A stretch of DNA of 64,000 nt from Linyphia triangularis (GCA_963978545.1 OZ021722.1:111412827-111476826), one strand, 5' to 3'. Positions 45,720-57,843 are shown, counted from the first letter of the stretch. Notes: a model not told the origin generated them from the sequence alone. A program made the numbers and translations.

Positions 45720-46178
45720 TGTTATAAATTTTTCCTCTGAGGCAATGATGGCACAGTTTTTACGGTATAAAAATATTTATTCTCTCTTCAGAAAACTCAC
45801 AAAATTTATTCAAAGGCAACGGTCACTCTTAAGCTTCAACACAAGCTTCAGCAAAAACAATTTCGAATTTAGCGATTATACAAGCTCACTCCAATAGGTA
45901 AACAAAGCGATCAGCTTTCAACGAAGTCCGAAGTCAATCTGAAAACTTTCGCGATCTACAGGCTTATTTATACTTGGCGAGAGAGAACAATCGAGAAATT
46001 TCCAGCCAATTCGTCGGAAAAGAAACATCTCGAAACTTCTCATTTGCTTTAGGTGTTGCCACCTTTTTCTAACCTGTATAATCGGTATTAATAAATAAAA
46101 TAAGATAAAAATAAATTACAATAGAATTTTAAAATAATACGTCACTATTTACAATATATACAGACAATTTGTGCAACA
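45720..46178 (-). repeat. Gypsy-1 5' LTR
   Basis: 459 bp, TG...CA. Same length as the 3' LTR at 42635-43093, with scattered substitutions and no indel seen. Confidence 0.92.
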
Positions 46179-46182
46179 ATAT

Positions 46183-48515
46183 GTTCAGGAAAATTTTGAA
46201 TTTTATCTATGGACGCCTTTTCATCAAAAGGACTACGAAGTTAAGAGTGCCTCTTGACAAACAAAATGGAATTATTAATGATCAGGAGATCAGTTTTTTA
46301 CAATAAAAAATAAAAAAATAAAATGTGCAATATTTCTTAAATTGTACTCGACTAACCCCTGACATAGAATAAACTTCATAATGCAATTTTGAAACATAAG
46401 AGTCCCGTAATAGCTCCAGTCTTTACAGCTATCTAGTACCTATCGTTTTCTATATTTTCATAAAAGTTTTTTACGCATTACTGTTTTATCCTAAAAAAAG
46501 ATAGTAAATGTTGTAAAAATTCACCCCACATAACCCATTGTCTGAAATCTCATGGTGTTGACAAGTTTATGCTTTTTTTTTTCTTTTTTTTTCCTATTTT
46601 GGGGTACTTTGCAAATGATGAACTAAATTGGGGAAAAGAACTCTGAATAACCCCTAAAAGACTATCAGTACTTAAAATCCTTTTTCGAAATAATCTCTGG
46701 TTGTTAAATAATGTTTGGCCAGTTTGCAAGTAATTAATTGAACTTATATTATTTTGGAAAAAAAAACTCTTATCTGCTAACCATAGGGCCTATAGGGATT
46801 TTTCCAAAACATTGCAATTTAGTTGATTGTGTGATGAGCATCCATTAGATTTTAAAACTTTTTTTTTTTTCCACTTTACTTGGGGAGGTGAGAAAAATAT
46901 AATATACACTTGCACACTTCGACTTGGCGACTGCACGTTCCTAGATAAGAATAAGGGTATAGGAAATTTTTGTTCCGTGGGAAATGAAATTCGTGAGTTT
47001 CTATAGAAGCTTTTGCTGTTCCGATTTAAAATAATAATACATTCTATTCTAAACTCCAGTACATTGTTTGACTAACTTTCTATCTAGGGTTTCATTTCTC
47101 ATTTGCATTATTTTTGTATATTAGTAATAATGTTGAAACAGCAATAAAATGCGGAAAACTACTGCCCCTCTTTCCGCTTAGATTAAACTGAAATGCCTAA
47201 AACTGAACAAAAAAATAAAACATTTAGTCTGTTGGAAACATCTTTTTTCCCCTCCTTCTACAGAGCTCTCAAAAAGTAACGACCGCCAAAACTCCAATCG
47301 AATACAGACATAGCGAATGAATCCCCACGAAAAATCATTGCATCTATTTTCCGATAATCAATATATAGAATATTATCACCGTGAACCTATTTCTTCCAAA
47401 GTACTAGCAGCATTCATAAGTTTTAGAAAAGAAATAAAGCGAAAAAATGGTTTTATTCGAAATAAGTTACGTCTAAAATGAATCGAAGTTTGGAAAAATG
47501 CATTAGTATTCCGCCCTTTCCCGGTTCATCGCTTTAAATTTAAATTAAAATATCGTTCTACGGTGTTCCTTTTCCTCGTGGCTTTTCTTACGCAGTTTTA
47601 TTAGAATTCTAGTCTTAACGACTTCGAAAAACGGTTGCTGTTTCGTTCTATGTCTTCCCATCGATATAAAGGAACCATCATCTGTCAGTAGGTGGTAGAG
47701 CTTAATTTAAAATACGATCTCGGTCGTGATCTGAAATTTCGTGAGATCTTTGCATTTTGTTAACAGATACCATCTCAATAAAATAAAGATAATAGCCACA
47801 GTAAAGTAGTAGTAAAAATGTAACTTTTACCAATGATTGCCGAATCGGTGGTGACTGTAAAAATGATTGTGCAATCATTGGTAAAGCTGACTTTTTCCTT
47901 AGTCTTTTTAAAAATTGTGTCTGTAGTCAAACTAATATATTGGAGATAAATTATGTGCTTCTCTTTCAGAACTTTTAAAGCAACGTATCTGCAAATCTGA
48001 AAAATCTAGGTAACATTGAATTATTTGTTGAAGAACAGGGATTATCAATTTTAAATGGGCGATCAATGGTAAAATGGTATTTGACTTTTTTCCTTGAATT
48101 CTAGGTAGCATCGAACGCATACTTAATGTAATTTATTTAGAGCTTCTAGTTTAATAAATGCAAGGCAACTGAAAATTCTATAAATCTTTTAATTATTTGA
48201 CGAAGAGCAGGATATTTTACAAAAGCAATCAATGGTAATATCTGTTATTAATTTATATAGTGGTTCCATTTCTGCACATAAACAACTAATGACAAACATG
48301 TATCCCAAATGAATAGAGCAATTCTCTGATGTACACACAGGACATTTCAGCTCTTTTTTCTTCAAGTAAAAAAAAACTTCAAACACCATATGATGGACAT
48401 TATGAAGTACTTAAACGTGACAATAAAGTATTTCAACTTAACATTCATGGCAAAAAAAGTGACTGTTTCGATTGATCGTTTAAAACCTGCATTTCACATC
48501 AACAACGCTACCCCT
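46183..48515. other. AT-rich noncoding DNA
   Basis: No supported gene, element terminus or RNA fold found. Confidence 0.5.
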
Positions 48516-48606
48516 TCGGGTCTAGGACGAAATCCCGACAATACCGAAAGCCGAAATCCCGAATAGGACAAAGTTCCGACAAGCTATAATCCCGAAAAGC
48601 CAAAAA
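48516..48606. repeat. Degenerate short-motif repeat (AATCCCGA-type)
   Basis: Within about 90 bp the motif gaaatcccga or a close form (aatcccgaa, agttccgac, taccgaaagcc) recurs about six times at intervals of 10-20 bases. Noncoding. Confidence 0.65.
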
Positions 48607-48609
48607 AAA

Positions 48610-49667
48610 AAAGCCATTTTTGCGTGAACGTCAACGCGCAGATAATGAACCAGTCTAAAACCTGTTTTAGACGAGGTTTCTCCTTCGTTATGCGACTTTG
48701 TCTCTGCGTAACCACGTCACGGTTTTTTTATGCGTTTTTGGTCACGTGACTTTTGCTTGGATTCGGTTAATTTCAAACTTGATTTTTGATTAATTGAAAG
48801 CATATTGATAAAAAATAATTGCACTGCTCAAATATATTCGTTGGATAACACTAGAAAATACAAAAAATATTCATTTTCCTCACTTGTGCAAGTTCCTCAT
48901 GTGAAAAGCAAAATTAGAAGGATAAGACTACTTATGTTTGAGATTTGGAGTTATATGCTTAATAAAAGTCACTTTGGAAAAAAACTTTAAAAAATTAAAA
49001 AACCTAGGTGTGTGGAACATCGTATAACTTTCAATTACACTTAATGCTGGCCACAGCAATCAAATTTGACATGAATTGGTGTAGTTTAAAGTTTTCGTTT
49101 TTTTTTTAAGGGCTAGTTAGGCGATATTTTTGGATATAATTAATGCATTGGCAAGAGAAACACATACTGGCAAACAACGAATATGGGGACAGGTTTTTCG
49201 ATAAATATGACATTATTCTTTCTTGTAAATGAAACAGAGCAAAAACAGTCAATGATGGTTGATGCTCAAGGAAGAAAACTCTGGAATAAAAACATACGTA
49301 TTTAAAAATTTTACACCTTTTTCTCATTTCTACGAAAATTTCGAAGGTAGATATATTTAGAGAAACCTAAAAGACATTACTACATGGATTTTTGTCAAAA
49401 ACATTACAGCCGTTTTTTCACAAATGCTGAAAAACATATTTGTCAATGCAACTACTTTATGCGCATGTGCAATTTTGATACAAACTTTGATGACCGGTTC
49501 CATGCTCCATGTCCACCACAAAATCGTATAAAAAAAGTTGAATATCGTAAGTCAATTTTTTCGTGAGTTATGCTGATCACAGATATTTCTTCTAGATCAC
49601 TTTTTTGGACTCCGCACGTTCCAAAACGTATATAAAAAAAATTCGAATTTTTATTGACTGTTTGCAA

Positions 49668-49700
<33 letters not shown>

Positions 49701-50457
49701 CTAATGAAAATTTTAACATTATGTTTGTTAAATTCACAATTAGAAGGCAATAACTACTTATATTGAAAATTTCAGAATTCTATGACTGTTGAAAGTCACA
49801 TTGTAAAAACACTATTTATAATTTTTTTTAAAATTAATGAAAAAAAAAAAAACATAAAAATTTTAACATTCTGTTTGTCAAAAGCCTAATTAAAAGGTCA
49901 AAACTACTTATGTTTATAAATTCAAAGTTTTATGCAGATTGGGAGTCATTTTCTGTAAAGACAAAAGGATACAGCCGCCGACAGACTATTTTATAGAGAG
50001 AGAGTACGCCTTTTTACTTGTTGTATAACTTTTAAGTTTAAATATGTATTGTCATTTCGTATGTCATTCTCTAATACACTTATAGCTACATATCTGGACA
50101 TTCTTTATTTTGCAATTTACATTTATTTGTTTTAGTTTTTGCAAGAAACAATCGATGGTTTTTATGGAAACCAATTTCACTCAAGGGAACTATAAATACT
50201 AGTAGAAACGGAAAACATTTTATATGATTAAACTAATTAAAACCATTCAATTATTAAAATTAATTGATAAATAAAAAAATATTAATTATTAAAATTACTT
50301 ATTAATCAGTAGAGTTCTTTTCTTTTGTTAACAATAATTATTAAAACTTTATTAGTGATTATATATTGAAAACTTGGGCCGGCATAAATCTAAAATCACC
50401 CGGCCGATTTTATGTCCCAGTATGCCCCCTGCTGATATTATACTTAGAAATGGATAG
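48610..50457. other. AT-rich noncoding DNA with a repeat fragment
   Basis: No gene. The stretch 49569-49635, on the minus strand, carries cgttttggaac and aaaaaagtgatctagaa, which also occur in that order at 61086-61125, so it is a fragment of that dispersed repeat. An A run lies at about 49674-49700. Confidence 0.5.
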
Positions 50458-50461
50458 ATAT

Positions 50462-51278
50462 TGTTGCGTTGTACGGGTTCGAAAGATTTGACGCCAAAAC
50501 TGATCAAAACTTGCAGAAATTTATTCTAAAATAACTCTTCACAGTTCTCTTACAGCTCCAGAACTTCTCGTTCTAGTAGACACAATACAGCTCTTTTCAC
50601 CTCAATAGAGCACAAAACAGCAGTTAAAAACTTGACAACAACTGCTAAATCACTGCAAAAGACAATGCAATACAGTTCGCTCAGTATCTCCAGTCAACTA
50701 ATTCAGTGACTCAAAATCCAAGAACTGACTCAAGTCAGGAATACAGCTCTCACAATGAACGTTGAGAGACAACTAACTCAGAATCACAACTAGCTCAGTG
50801 ATTCAAAATCAACTAACTCACTGACTCTCTCACGGCCAGGTTTATATAGGGGAGGCTAGGAATCTTCACGAACCTTCCAGAGATAGACATTTGGAGAACT
50901 TTCCAGACAGTAGTCGAAAAATCCTATACATGTACATACATGGGATACATGTACCGAAAATGTCGCCAAATGGTCGCCAAGTTTGGCGACATTTGGCGAT
51001 TTCTCGCCAAATTTGGCGATAAAAATTAGTCACCAAAACCATCGCCAACTTGGCTCTATCTCGCCAATTTGGTGAGATTCCCATTACCATAATGTTAAAT
51101 GCCCAGCCCCTTGAAACTCGTTTCCCAGAGTTACCTCTGTAAAACTCGTTATCAAGCGATAACACTCATATTGCCGGGAAACAAACTATTGCATTGCCTT
51201 ATGCGAAATGTACAGAAATTTATCTATTTACAAAATTAACACTACGAAATATTTACAAATATACAAAAATTCGTAACA
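50462..51278 (-). mobile_element. Solo LTR, 817 bp
   Basis: TGTTGCG at the left and CGTAACA at the right give TG...CA ends. ATAT flanks both (50458-50461 and 51279-51282). On the minus strand a TATA box (CTATATAAACC, near 50840) is followed about 310 bp later by AATAAA (near 50523), consistent with LTR promoter and polyadenylation functions and fixing the orientation. The sequence differs from the LTRs of Gypsy-1 and Gypsy-2, so it is another family. It holds short CTCAGTGA/CTAACTCA repeats (about 50690-50830) and the TCGCCAA cluster at 50962-51075. Confidence 0.75.
50962..51075. repeat. Cluster of alternating TCGCCAA / TTGGCGA motifs
   Basis: About nine copies of TCGCCAA or its reverse complement (some with one change) within 114 bp, in both orientations, inside the solo LTR. 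The arrangement allows several hairpins or could be an array of protein-binding sites near the LTR start. Confidence 0.7.
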
Positions 51279-51282
51279 ATAT

Positions 51283-51855
51283 ATTGCGTTTTCAATTGTC
51301 ATAAGCCTAATACTTTAGTAGGGCAAAATAATGTTTATAGAATGGACACTTTTTCTTATGAGCGATGAATATGTAATAGAAACATATGCAAGGGAATGTA
51401 ATTTAATACAAGGAGTGTATAATTAGAATCTTTTTGGATATATTGGTTTACTAGTAGGAGTTGTATGGCGTCACATAGTTTATTACTATTACGACATTTT
51501 ATCTAATAAAAGTTGTTATGCTAAATTGTCAGTGTGTTTCTATTTTACTACAATTCGAATAACAAGTATAATATGCTCCAAGGATTGGCGTTACTTATTT
51601 TTAATTTTGGTGCACTTATTTGGAATTTAAAATAGGAATAAAGTAATACGTATAAATAAAACTAGGGTGTAATATTACAAATTAAAAGTAAGATTTAAGT
51701 ATCGAAAAGTATTACATTTTATAATATTATAGAAAAAAATTATTACTAAGACTTTTTTTCTTACTGTATGAGATAAAAATTAATACGAAACTAAACGAGA
51801 TGCCATATCATAAATAAATTTTCCCTTACATGTGCATGGCCTCTTTGCTCACATC
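51283..51855. other. AT-rich noncoding DNA
   Basis: Nothing recognised between the solo LTR and Gypsy-2. Confidence 0.5.
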
Positions 51856-51859
51856 ATAT

Positions 51860-52331
51860 TGTTGCACAAATTGTCTGTATATATTGTAAATAGTGACGTA
51901 TTATTTCAAAATTCTATTGTAATTTATTTTTATCTTATTTTATTTATTAATTAATAGCGATTATACAAGTTAGAAAAAGGTGGCAACACCTAAAGCAATC
52001 GAGAAGTTTCGAGATATTTCTTTTCCGATGAATTGGCTGGAAATTTCGAGAATGTCTCACGCGCTTGTATATAAAAGACTGGAGAACGGGAAAGTTTTCA
52101 GATTGACTTTGGACTTCGATAAAAGCTTATCGCTTTGTTTACCTATTGGAGTGAGCTTGTATAATCGCTGTATTCGAAGTTGTTGTTTTTTTTGCTAAAG
52201 CTTGTGTTGAAGCTTGTGAGCGATTACACTGTTGCCTGTGTATAAATTTTGTGAGTTTTCTGAAGACAGAATAAATATTTTTATACTGTAAAAACTGTGC
52301 CATCATTGCCTCAGCGGAAAAATTCATAGCA
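51860..52331 (+). repeat. Gypsy-2 5' LTR
   Basis: 472 bp, TGTTGCAC to CATAGCA. TATA box TATAAAAG at 52069-52076 and polyadenylation signal AATAAA at 52270-52275. Confidence 0.93.
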
Positions 52332-52332
52332 G

Positions 52333-52350
52333 TGGTGTCAGAAGTGGGGT
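52333..52350 (+). promoter_or_regulatory. Primer binding site of Gypsy-2
   Basis: TGGTGTCAGAAGTGGGGT, one base after the 5' LTR; it matches the site in Gypsy-1. Confidence 0.75.
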
Positions 52351-52363
52351 CTCATAATTTCGA

Positions 52364-53734
52364 ATGCCAATTACTAGAGGAATGATGGAAGACCAAATGA
52401 AGCAGTTGATGGAAATGATTGCTGGAATGAAGGCCCAACAGGAAACCACCGCAGTCGAAATGAAAGCCTGCCAAGAAGCCGCCGCAGCCGAAATAAAAGC
52501 CGGCCAAGAGTCCACCGCCGCTGCAATTGCCGCCGGTCAAGCCCGTCAAGAAGCTACCAATGCTGAATTCGCTGCCGCGATTACGGGTGACATTAAAGCT
52601 TTAGCCGCCAAGTGTGAAACAACATCTGCAGCAGTGAATGAAATCAAAGAAGAAATGAAGATGGAGCTAGCCTCAATGGTGGAATCAACCATAATAGAAA
52701 CTACCTCAAATGTTCTGCTATCCGTGAAAGAAGAAGTATTCAATGCAGTAAGAAAGGAAGTTGATGAAAAGTTTGAGGAGTTTAACGGAAAAGTTTCCAT
52801 CGTGCAAGAAAAAGTTTCCACTGTGCAAGAAAAAGTTTCCACCATGCAAGAAAAAGTTTCCATCTTAAAGGAAGAGCAAGACAGATTCATTGACGTTGTT
52901 GAAGAAAGGCTGCGAAAAATGGAAACGTGTGAAGCTGTGACCATAGCTTCACCTAATTGGGATAATGCTTCCAACCCCTTTATGGCGCCGCGCTCTAACA
53001 TCAAAGTGGCCCCTTTTGATGGGAAGTCATCTTGGCGCGTTTATCAAACGCAATTTGAAATGATTGCTTCTGCGAATGGTTGGGACGATACTTCGAAAGC
53101 ATTCCATCTCGCAGCATCTCTTCGAGGTGAAGCTGCTGACATTTTACAAACACTACCTGAAGAGAAGCGGGGAGAATTCGTGGCGCTAGCAAGTGCGTTG
53201 GAGCTAATGTTTGGTGAGCAACATCTTAAGGATTACAACAGACTGCAACTGAAAGTGAGACAGCAGAAGGCCAATGAAACTCTTCAAGAATTGGCGTCAG
53301 ATATAGAAAGACTGTCACTCCTCGCTTTCCCAGACTGTCCCTCGGACGTACGAGATAACCTGTCTCTTCAATATTTCGTGGATGCCATCAAAGATCCCGA
53401 CATACAGCAAGCCACCAGGATGTCAGACAGCAAAGATCTGAAGTCCACCCTCGTCTATGCCATGAGAGTAGAAGCCGCACAGCAAGCTTCTAGAAAAGAT
53501 AGGCGTTTCATACGTGGAACATTGGCAGACGATTCCTCTGAACTTTTCGAGAAGAAGTTTCAAGAATTGGAAAACAAGATGGAGCGAATTATGAGAAATA
53601 TTCCTGGCTCGAGGGATCGAAAAACTAGAGTGGTTTGTTGGCGCTGTAACCGGGAAGGACATTTCAGACGTGATTGCCCTGAATTGGACAGGAGAGTGGA
53701 CAGATCCTCGTCCGAGCCTCAGCAGTTAAACTAA
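52364..53734 (+). CDS. gag: gag of Gypsy-2 (456 aa)
   Basis: Structural protein that packages the element RNA into particles. The start MPITRGMMEDQ is the first ATG after the primer site and is shared with Gypsy-1. Residues 1-90 are Ala/Gln/Glu-rich repeats. Residues about 140-185 hold a 7-residue repeat (VQEKVST, four times), both predicted coiled coil. Residues about 215-390 resemble the retrotransposon gag capsid domain (PFDGKSSWRVYQTQFE, LRGEAADILQTLP, EALELMF-like segment). A CWRCNREGHFRRDC zinc knuckle (C-X2-C-X4-H-X4-C) sits near residue 428. The frame is fully open. pol lies in the -1 frame relative to gag and its frame is open across the gag end, so a -1 frameshift is likely. Confidence 0.92.
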   Translation: MPITRGMMEDQMKQLMEMIAGMKAQQETTAVEMKACQEAAAAEIKAGQESTAAAIAAGQARQEATNAEFAAAITGDIKALAAKCETTSAAVNEIKEEMKMELASMVESTIIETTSNVLLSVKEEVFNAVRKEVDEKFEEFNGKVSIVQEKVSTVQEKVSTMQEKVSILKEEQDRFIDVVEERLRKMETCEAVTIASPNWDNASNPFMAPRSNIKVAPFDGKSSWRVYQTQFEMIASANGWDDTSKAFHLAASLRGEAADILQTLPEEKRGEFVALASALELMFGEQHLKDYNRLQLKVRQQKANETLQELASDIERLSLLAFPDCPSDVRDNLSLQYFVDAIKDPDIQQATRMSDSKDLKSTLVYAMRVEAAQQASRKDRRFIRGTLADDSSELFEKKFQELENKMERIMRNIPGSRDRKTRVVCWRCNREGHFRRDCPELDRRVDRSSSEPQQLN

Positions 53735-56700
53735 AGAGCGGCTATCTCGCGAGGCGGAGGTCGCCGTGTAGAGCAGGTGGTGCCCCACTCAGCCTCTATC
53801 ACATCTCATCCCTTCAAGGAGGAAACCATGGTTTATTCGTGGAGGGCAAGATCAATGGAACTCCCTGTCGTCTAATAGTTGACTCAGGGGCAAATGTAAC
53901 CATCTTACGGACGGATGTAGCCCGGCGCCTGGACAGCCAACCTCTTTACACGGCGCCTTCAGTTTCGCTACAGACTGTGACTGGTGACAAAATTTCTGTA
54001 CATGGGAAATTGAAAGTCAACATCTCGTTTGGATTTAACACCTATACTCACACAGTTTATGTTGCTGAAATCGTGGATACATGTATTCTCGGGCTGGACT
54101 TTCTAAAGAAAAATGGTATCACTTTGAATTTCGAGAAAGGCGAGCTTCAAACGGGGAAAGAAGAAGTTCCACTTTTTGGTTTGGACTCAGAAGAGCCGTG
54201 TGCATATCGAATAGTAGCTCTTGAAGATATCACCATCCCCTCCATGACAGATTTGGTTGTAAAGGGTTCAGCAGAGCTCCCGAAGGCCTTCCGATTTGGA
54301 GTAACGAACTTCCCATCATCGAATAGCGTCCCAAAAGGAGTGCTAGTAGGAGCGACGCTTGTGGATCTCTCTCAAGAGGTGGTGCATGTGAGAATGGCCA
54401 ACATCGGTGATGCTAAGAAAGTTATCAAGAAAGAAGAAGAAATTGCCACTTGCACACCTGTTACAAGCATCGAACGAGGATCGAAGGAGCTTCCGACAGC
54501 ACCACCCATGGATTTAGTGGACCAGCTTCTCGAAGACTCCCGGTTGGAAAGAAGTCAAGAGAAGACTGTCGGAAACCTTATAAAAGAATTTCAAGACCTT
54601 TTCTCCATGTCATCGAAAGATGTAGGAAGAACGAAGCTCACTCAACATCGAATCGACACTGGGAGCCATTTACCTATTAAACAACATCCTCGAAGACTTC
54701 CTTTCGCAAAACAAGAGGAGGTCGGGAAACTGTTACATGAGATGGAATATAATAGAGTTATCGAACCCTCCTCAAGTCCATGGGCCTCTCTAATCGTACT
54801 CGCTCGAAAGAAGGATGGTTCCACCAGGTTTTGTGTGGATTACCGGAAGCTGAACGAAATTACGAAAAAGGATAGCTACCCTCTGCCAAGAATTGATGAC
54901 ACTTTGGACACTCTATCGGGGAACCAGTGGTTTTAAACTTTGGATTTGAAGAGTGGATACTGGCAAGTGGAGATACAACCCGACGATCGTGAGAAGACGG
55001 CCTTCACTACCGGGCAAGGATTATGGCAGTTTCAAGTTATGCCGTTTGGCTTGTGTAATGCACCGTCTACGTTCGAGCGACTACTGGAGACTGTGCTGAG
55101 AGGACTTTCCTACGAGACCTGTCTGATATATTTGGACGATATCATTATCACCGGGGGGAGTTTTGATCAACACTTGCAAAACGTAAAGAACGTGTTCTTG
55201 AAGCTTAGGGAAACCCACTTGAAACTTAGCCAATCAAAATGTAAGCTCTTTAGGAGGAAAGTCACTTATCTCGGACACATCATCTCATCCGATGGAGTGA
55301 GCACAGATCCAGCCAAGATCCATGCTGTGCAAATTTGGTCTAGACCGCAAGACGTTCATCAATTGCGAAGCTTCCTAGGCCTGTGCACGTATTACCGTAG
55401 ATTTGTGAAGGGATTCTCCAAGCTCGCCAAACCTTTGCATCGACTAACAGAGAGCAAGCAGAAGTTCCTGTGGACTGCCGACTGTGACGACTCCTTTAAT
55501 CAACTGAAGAACGCTTTAACATCCGCGCCTGTTTTGGCTTTTCCCGATGTTAACAAGGACTTTATTCTGGATACAGATGCCAGCAATGAGGGAGTGGGCT
55601 CCGTTCTTTCCCAGGAAATTGAAGGTCAGGAGAAAGTCATCGCTTATTTTAGTAAGAGCCTGACAAAATCCGAGCGAAACTACTGCGTCACAAGAAAGGA
55701 GTTACTGGCAATAGTAAAGGCCGTTGAGCACTTTCATCATTACTTGTACGGCCGAAAATTCCTTTTAAGAACTGATCATGCGTCTCTGACTTGGTTGCTG
55801 AATTTCAAGAATACAGAGGGACAAATAGCGAGGTGGATTCAGCGCCTACAGGAATACGACATGGATATCCGTCACAGAAAAGGAACGTCCCATTTGAATG
55901 CAGACTCTCTTTCCAGAAGACCATGTCCGGAGAATTGTCGATTTTGTTCCAATGCCGAGTCTAAGTTTGGGATTAACACATCGGCCGTTCGGAAAATAAC
56001 CACCAAGTCGACTACTTCAGACGTGGACCCTTGGAGTGACCAGAATGTTCGAAAGAGTCAGGTTGAAGATCAAGACTTGAAACCTCTAATTGAATTCATG
56101 GAAGCAACTACCGAAAAACCCAGTTGGCAGGAAATTGCACGCTATAGCCCAACAATGAAGATATATTGGGCTATGTGGGACTCTTTGCACTTGAAGAATG
56201 GAATACTCTACCGTCGATGGGAGTCCGATGACGGCAAAAGCTTCCGGTGACAATTAATCCTTCCAAGTTCTAGAGTTACCAACGTTCTAGAAGAACTTCA
56301 CAGCAGTTCTACTGGAGGACATTTTGGTGTCACGAAAACTCTTCAGAAAGTTAGGGAGAGATTCTTCTGGGACAAAGCAAAATCCGACGTGGAGAAGTGG
56401 TGCAAGTCCTGTGATGCATGCAATTCGCGGAAGGGAACGAAGACCCGAACTCGTGGAAAGTTGCAACGTTACAACGTAGGAGCACCATTCGAAAGAATTG
56501 CTTTGGACGTCTTAGGCCCCCTACCTCACACAACTAATGGCAACAAATACATCCTAGTTGTCATGGACTACTTTAGCAAATGGCCAGAAGCATACGCGAT
56601 TCCGGACCACGAAGCCACAACCGTAGCAGAAGTCCTCGTACGGAATTGGATCTCCCGATTTGGCGTACCCCTGCTGATACATTCCGATCAGGGGACGAAC

Positions 56701-57336
56701 TTCAACTCTGCCGTCTTCACTGGGCTGTGTGACTTGCTCGACATGGAAAAGACTCGTACAACTCCCCTGCATCCACAATCCGATGGAATGGTTGAACGAT
56801 TTAATAGAACGATTCTGAATCATCTCTCCTTGTTTGTTTCCAAGAACCAGCAGGATTGGGATCAGAAACTTCCACTGTTCCTTTTGGCCTACAGAAGTGC
56901 TACTCACGAGACCACCGGATATACACCATCTCAAATGATTTTCGGAAGAGACCTTAGACTACCCTGCGACCTCCTCTTTTTACGACCACCGGACACCCCT
57001 TCCTCGCCTGTCCAGTATCTAGATGATCTCCAGGCACGTTTGGAAGCCGTACATCGGTTCGCCAGAGAAAGAATCAACATCATGACGGAGCGCATGAAGG
57101 TCCGCTACGATGCCAAGGCCACGGAATGTTCATTCCAGGAAGGTGACAAGGTGTGGTTATGGAATCCTAAACGTCGGAAAGGACTCTCCCCTAAGCTCCA
57201 GACGAACTGGGAAGGGCCGTATGTGGTCCTTAAGAAGATCAACGACGTCGTGGTAAGGATTCAACGGACACCCTCCTGTAAACCTAGAGTTGTACATAAC
57301 AATAGACTAGCCCCATATTATAGTAGAAGTGATTGA
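53700..57336 (+). pseudogene. pol: pol of Gypsy-2: protease, RT, RNase H, integrase, with two in-frame stops
   Basis: A single frame from about 53700 to 57336. The protease has LIVDSGANVTIL (near 53875). The RT runs from about 54690 (VIEPSSSPWASLIVL, FCVDYRKLNE) through LDLKSGYWQ to the active site YLDDIII near 55130. RNase H starts DTDASNEGVG (near 55573). The integrase has a zinc-binding part (GGHFGVTKTL, CKSCDACNSRKG, 56310-56450), a core with LDVLGPLP, HSDQGTNF and DGMVERFNRTI, and a GPYVVLKKI tail. The stops are TAA at 54934-54936, between FCVDYRKLNE and LDLKSGYWQ, and TGA at 56248-56250, between RNase H and integrase. No frameshift was seen. The product would process particles, copy RNA to DNA and integrate it, but this copy cannot make the full polyprotein unless the stops are read through. 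Confidence 0.92.
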
Positions 57337-57383
57337 ATTGGCTTTCCACTTAAGGACTTCACTGCCCTGGACGTGCAGTCTTT

Positions 57384-57396
57384 AAGAAGGGGGAAA
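57384..57396 (+). promoter_or_regulatory. Polypurine tract of Gypsy-2
   Basis: AAGAAGGGGGAAA directly before the 3' LTR, the expected primer site for second-strand synthesis. Confidence 0.85.
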
Positions 57397-57843
57397 TGTT
57401 GCACAAATTGTCTATATATATTGTAAATAGTGACGTATTATTTCAAAATTCTATTGTAATTTATTTTTATCTTATTTTATTTATTAATTAATAGCGATTA
57501 TACAAGTTAGAAAAAGGTGGCAACACCTAAAGCAATCGAGAAGTTTCGAGATATTTCTTTTCCGATGAATTGGCTGGAAATTTCGAGAATGTCTCACGCG
57601 CTTGTATATAAAAGACTGGAGAACGGGAAAGTTTTCAGATTGACTTTGGACTTCGATGAAAGCTTATCGCTTTGTTTACCTATTGAAGTGAAGTGAAGTT
57701 TTTTGCTAAAGCTTGTGTTGAAGCTTGTGAGCGATTACACTGTTGCCTGTGGATAAATTTTGTGAGTTTTCTGAAGAGAGAATAAATATTTTTATACTGT
57801 AAAAACTGTGCCATCATTGCCTCAGCGGAAAAAATTCATAGCA
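57397..57843 (+). repeat. Gypsy-2 3' LTR
   Basis: 447 bp. Same as the 5' LTR apart from a 25-bp deletion (around 57690) and a few substitutions. Confidence 0.93.

Larger units (their letters stand above)
42635..46178 (-). mobile_element. Gypsy-1: internally deleted Ty3/Gypsy LTR retrotransposon, 3544 bp
   Basis: Two 459-bp LTRs (42635-43093 and 45720-46178), TG...CA ends and an ATAT duplication (42631-42634 and 46179-46182). On the minus strand the order is LTR, primer site, N-terminal gag piece, second half of RT, RNase H, integrase, purine tract, LTR. Compared with Gypsy-2, about 2.5 kb from mid-gag to the RT active site is missing. The two LTRs differ at roughly a dozen or more positions by eye, so the insertion is not recent. 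Confidence 0.93.
51860..57843 (+). mobile_element. Gypsy-2: full-length Ty3/Gypsy LTR retrotransposon, 5984 bp
   Basis: LTRs at 51860-52331 and 57397-57843, ATAT duplication (51856-51859 and 57844-57847), primer site, gag, pol (protease, RT, RNase H, integrase), purine tract. It is the same family as Gypsy-1 but in the opposite orientation, about 5.7 kb away. The LTRs differ by a 25-bp deletion in the 3' copy and only a handful of substitutions. Two in-frame stops in pol make it non-autonomous. No env-like ORF is present. Confidence 0.95.
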
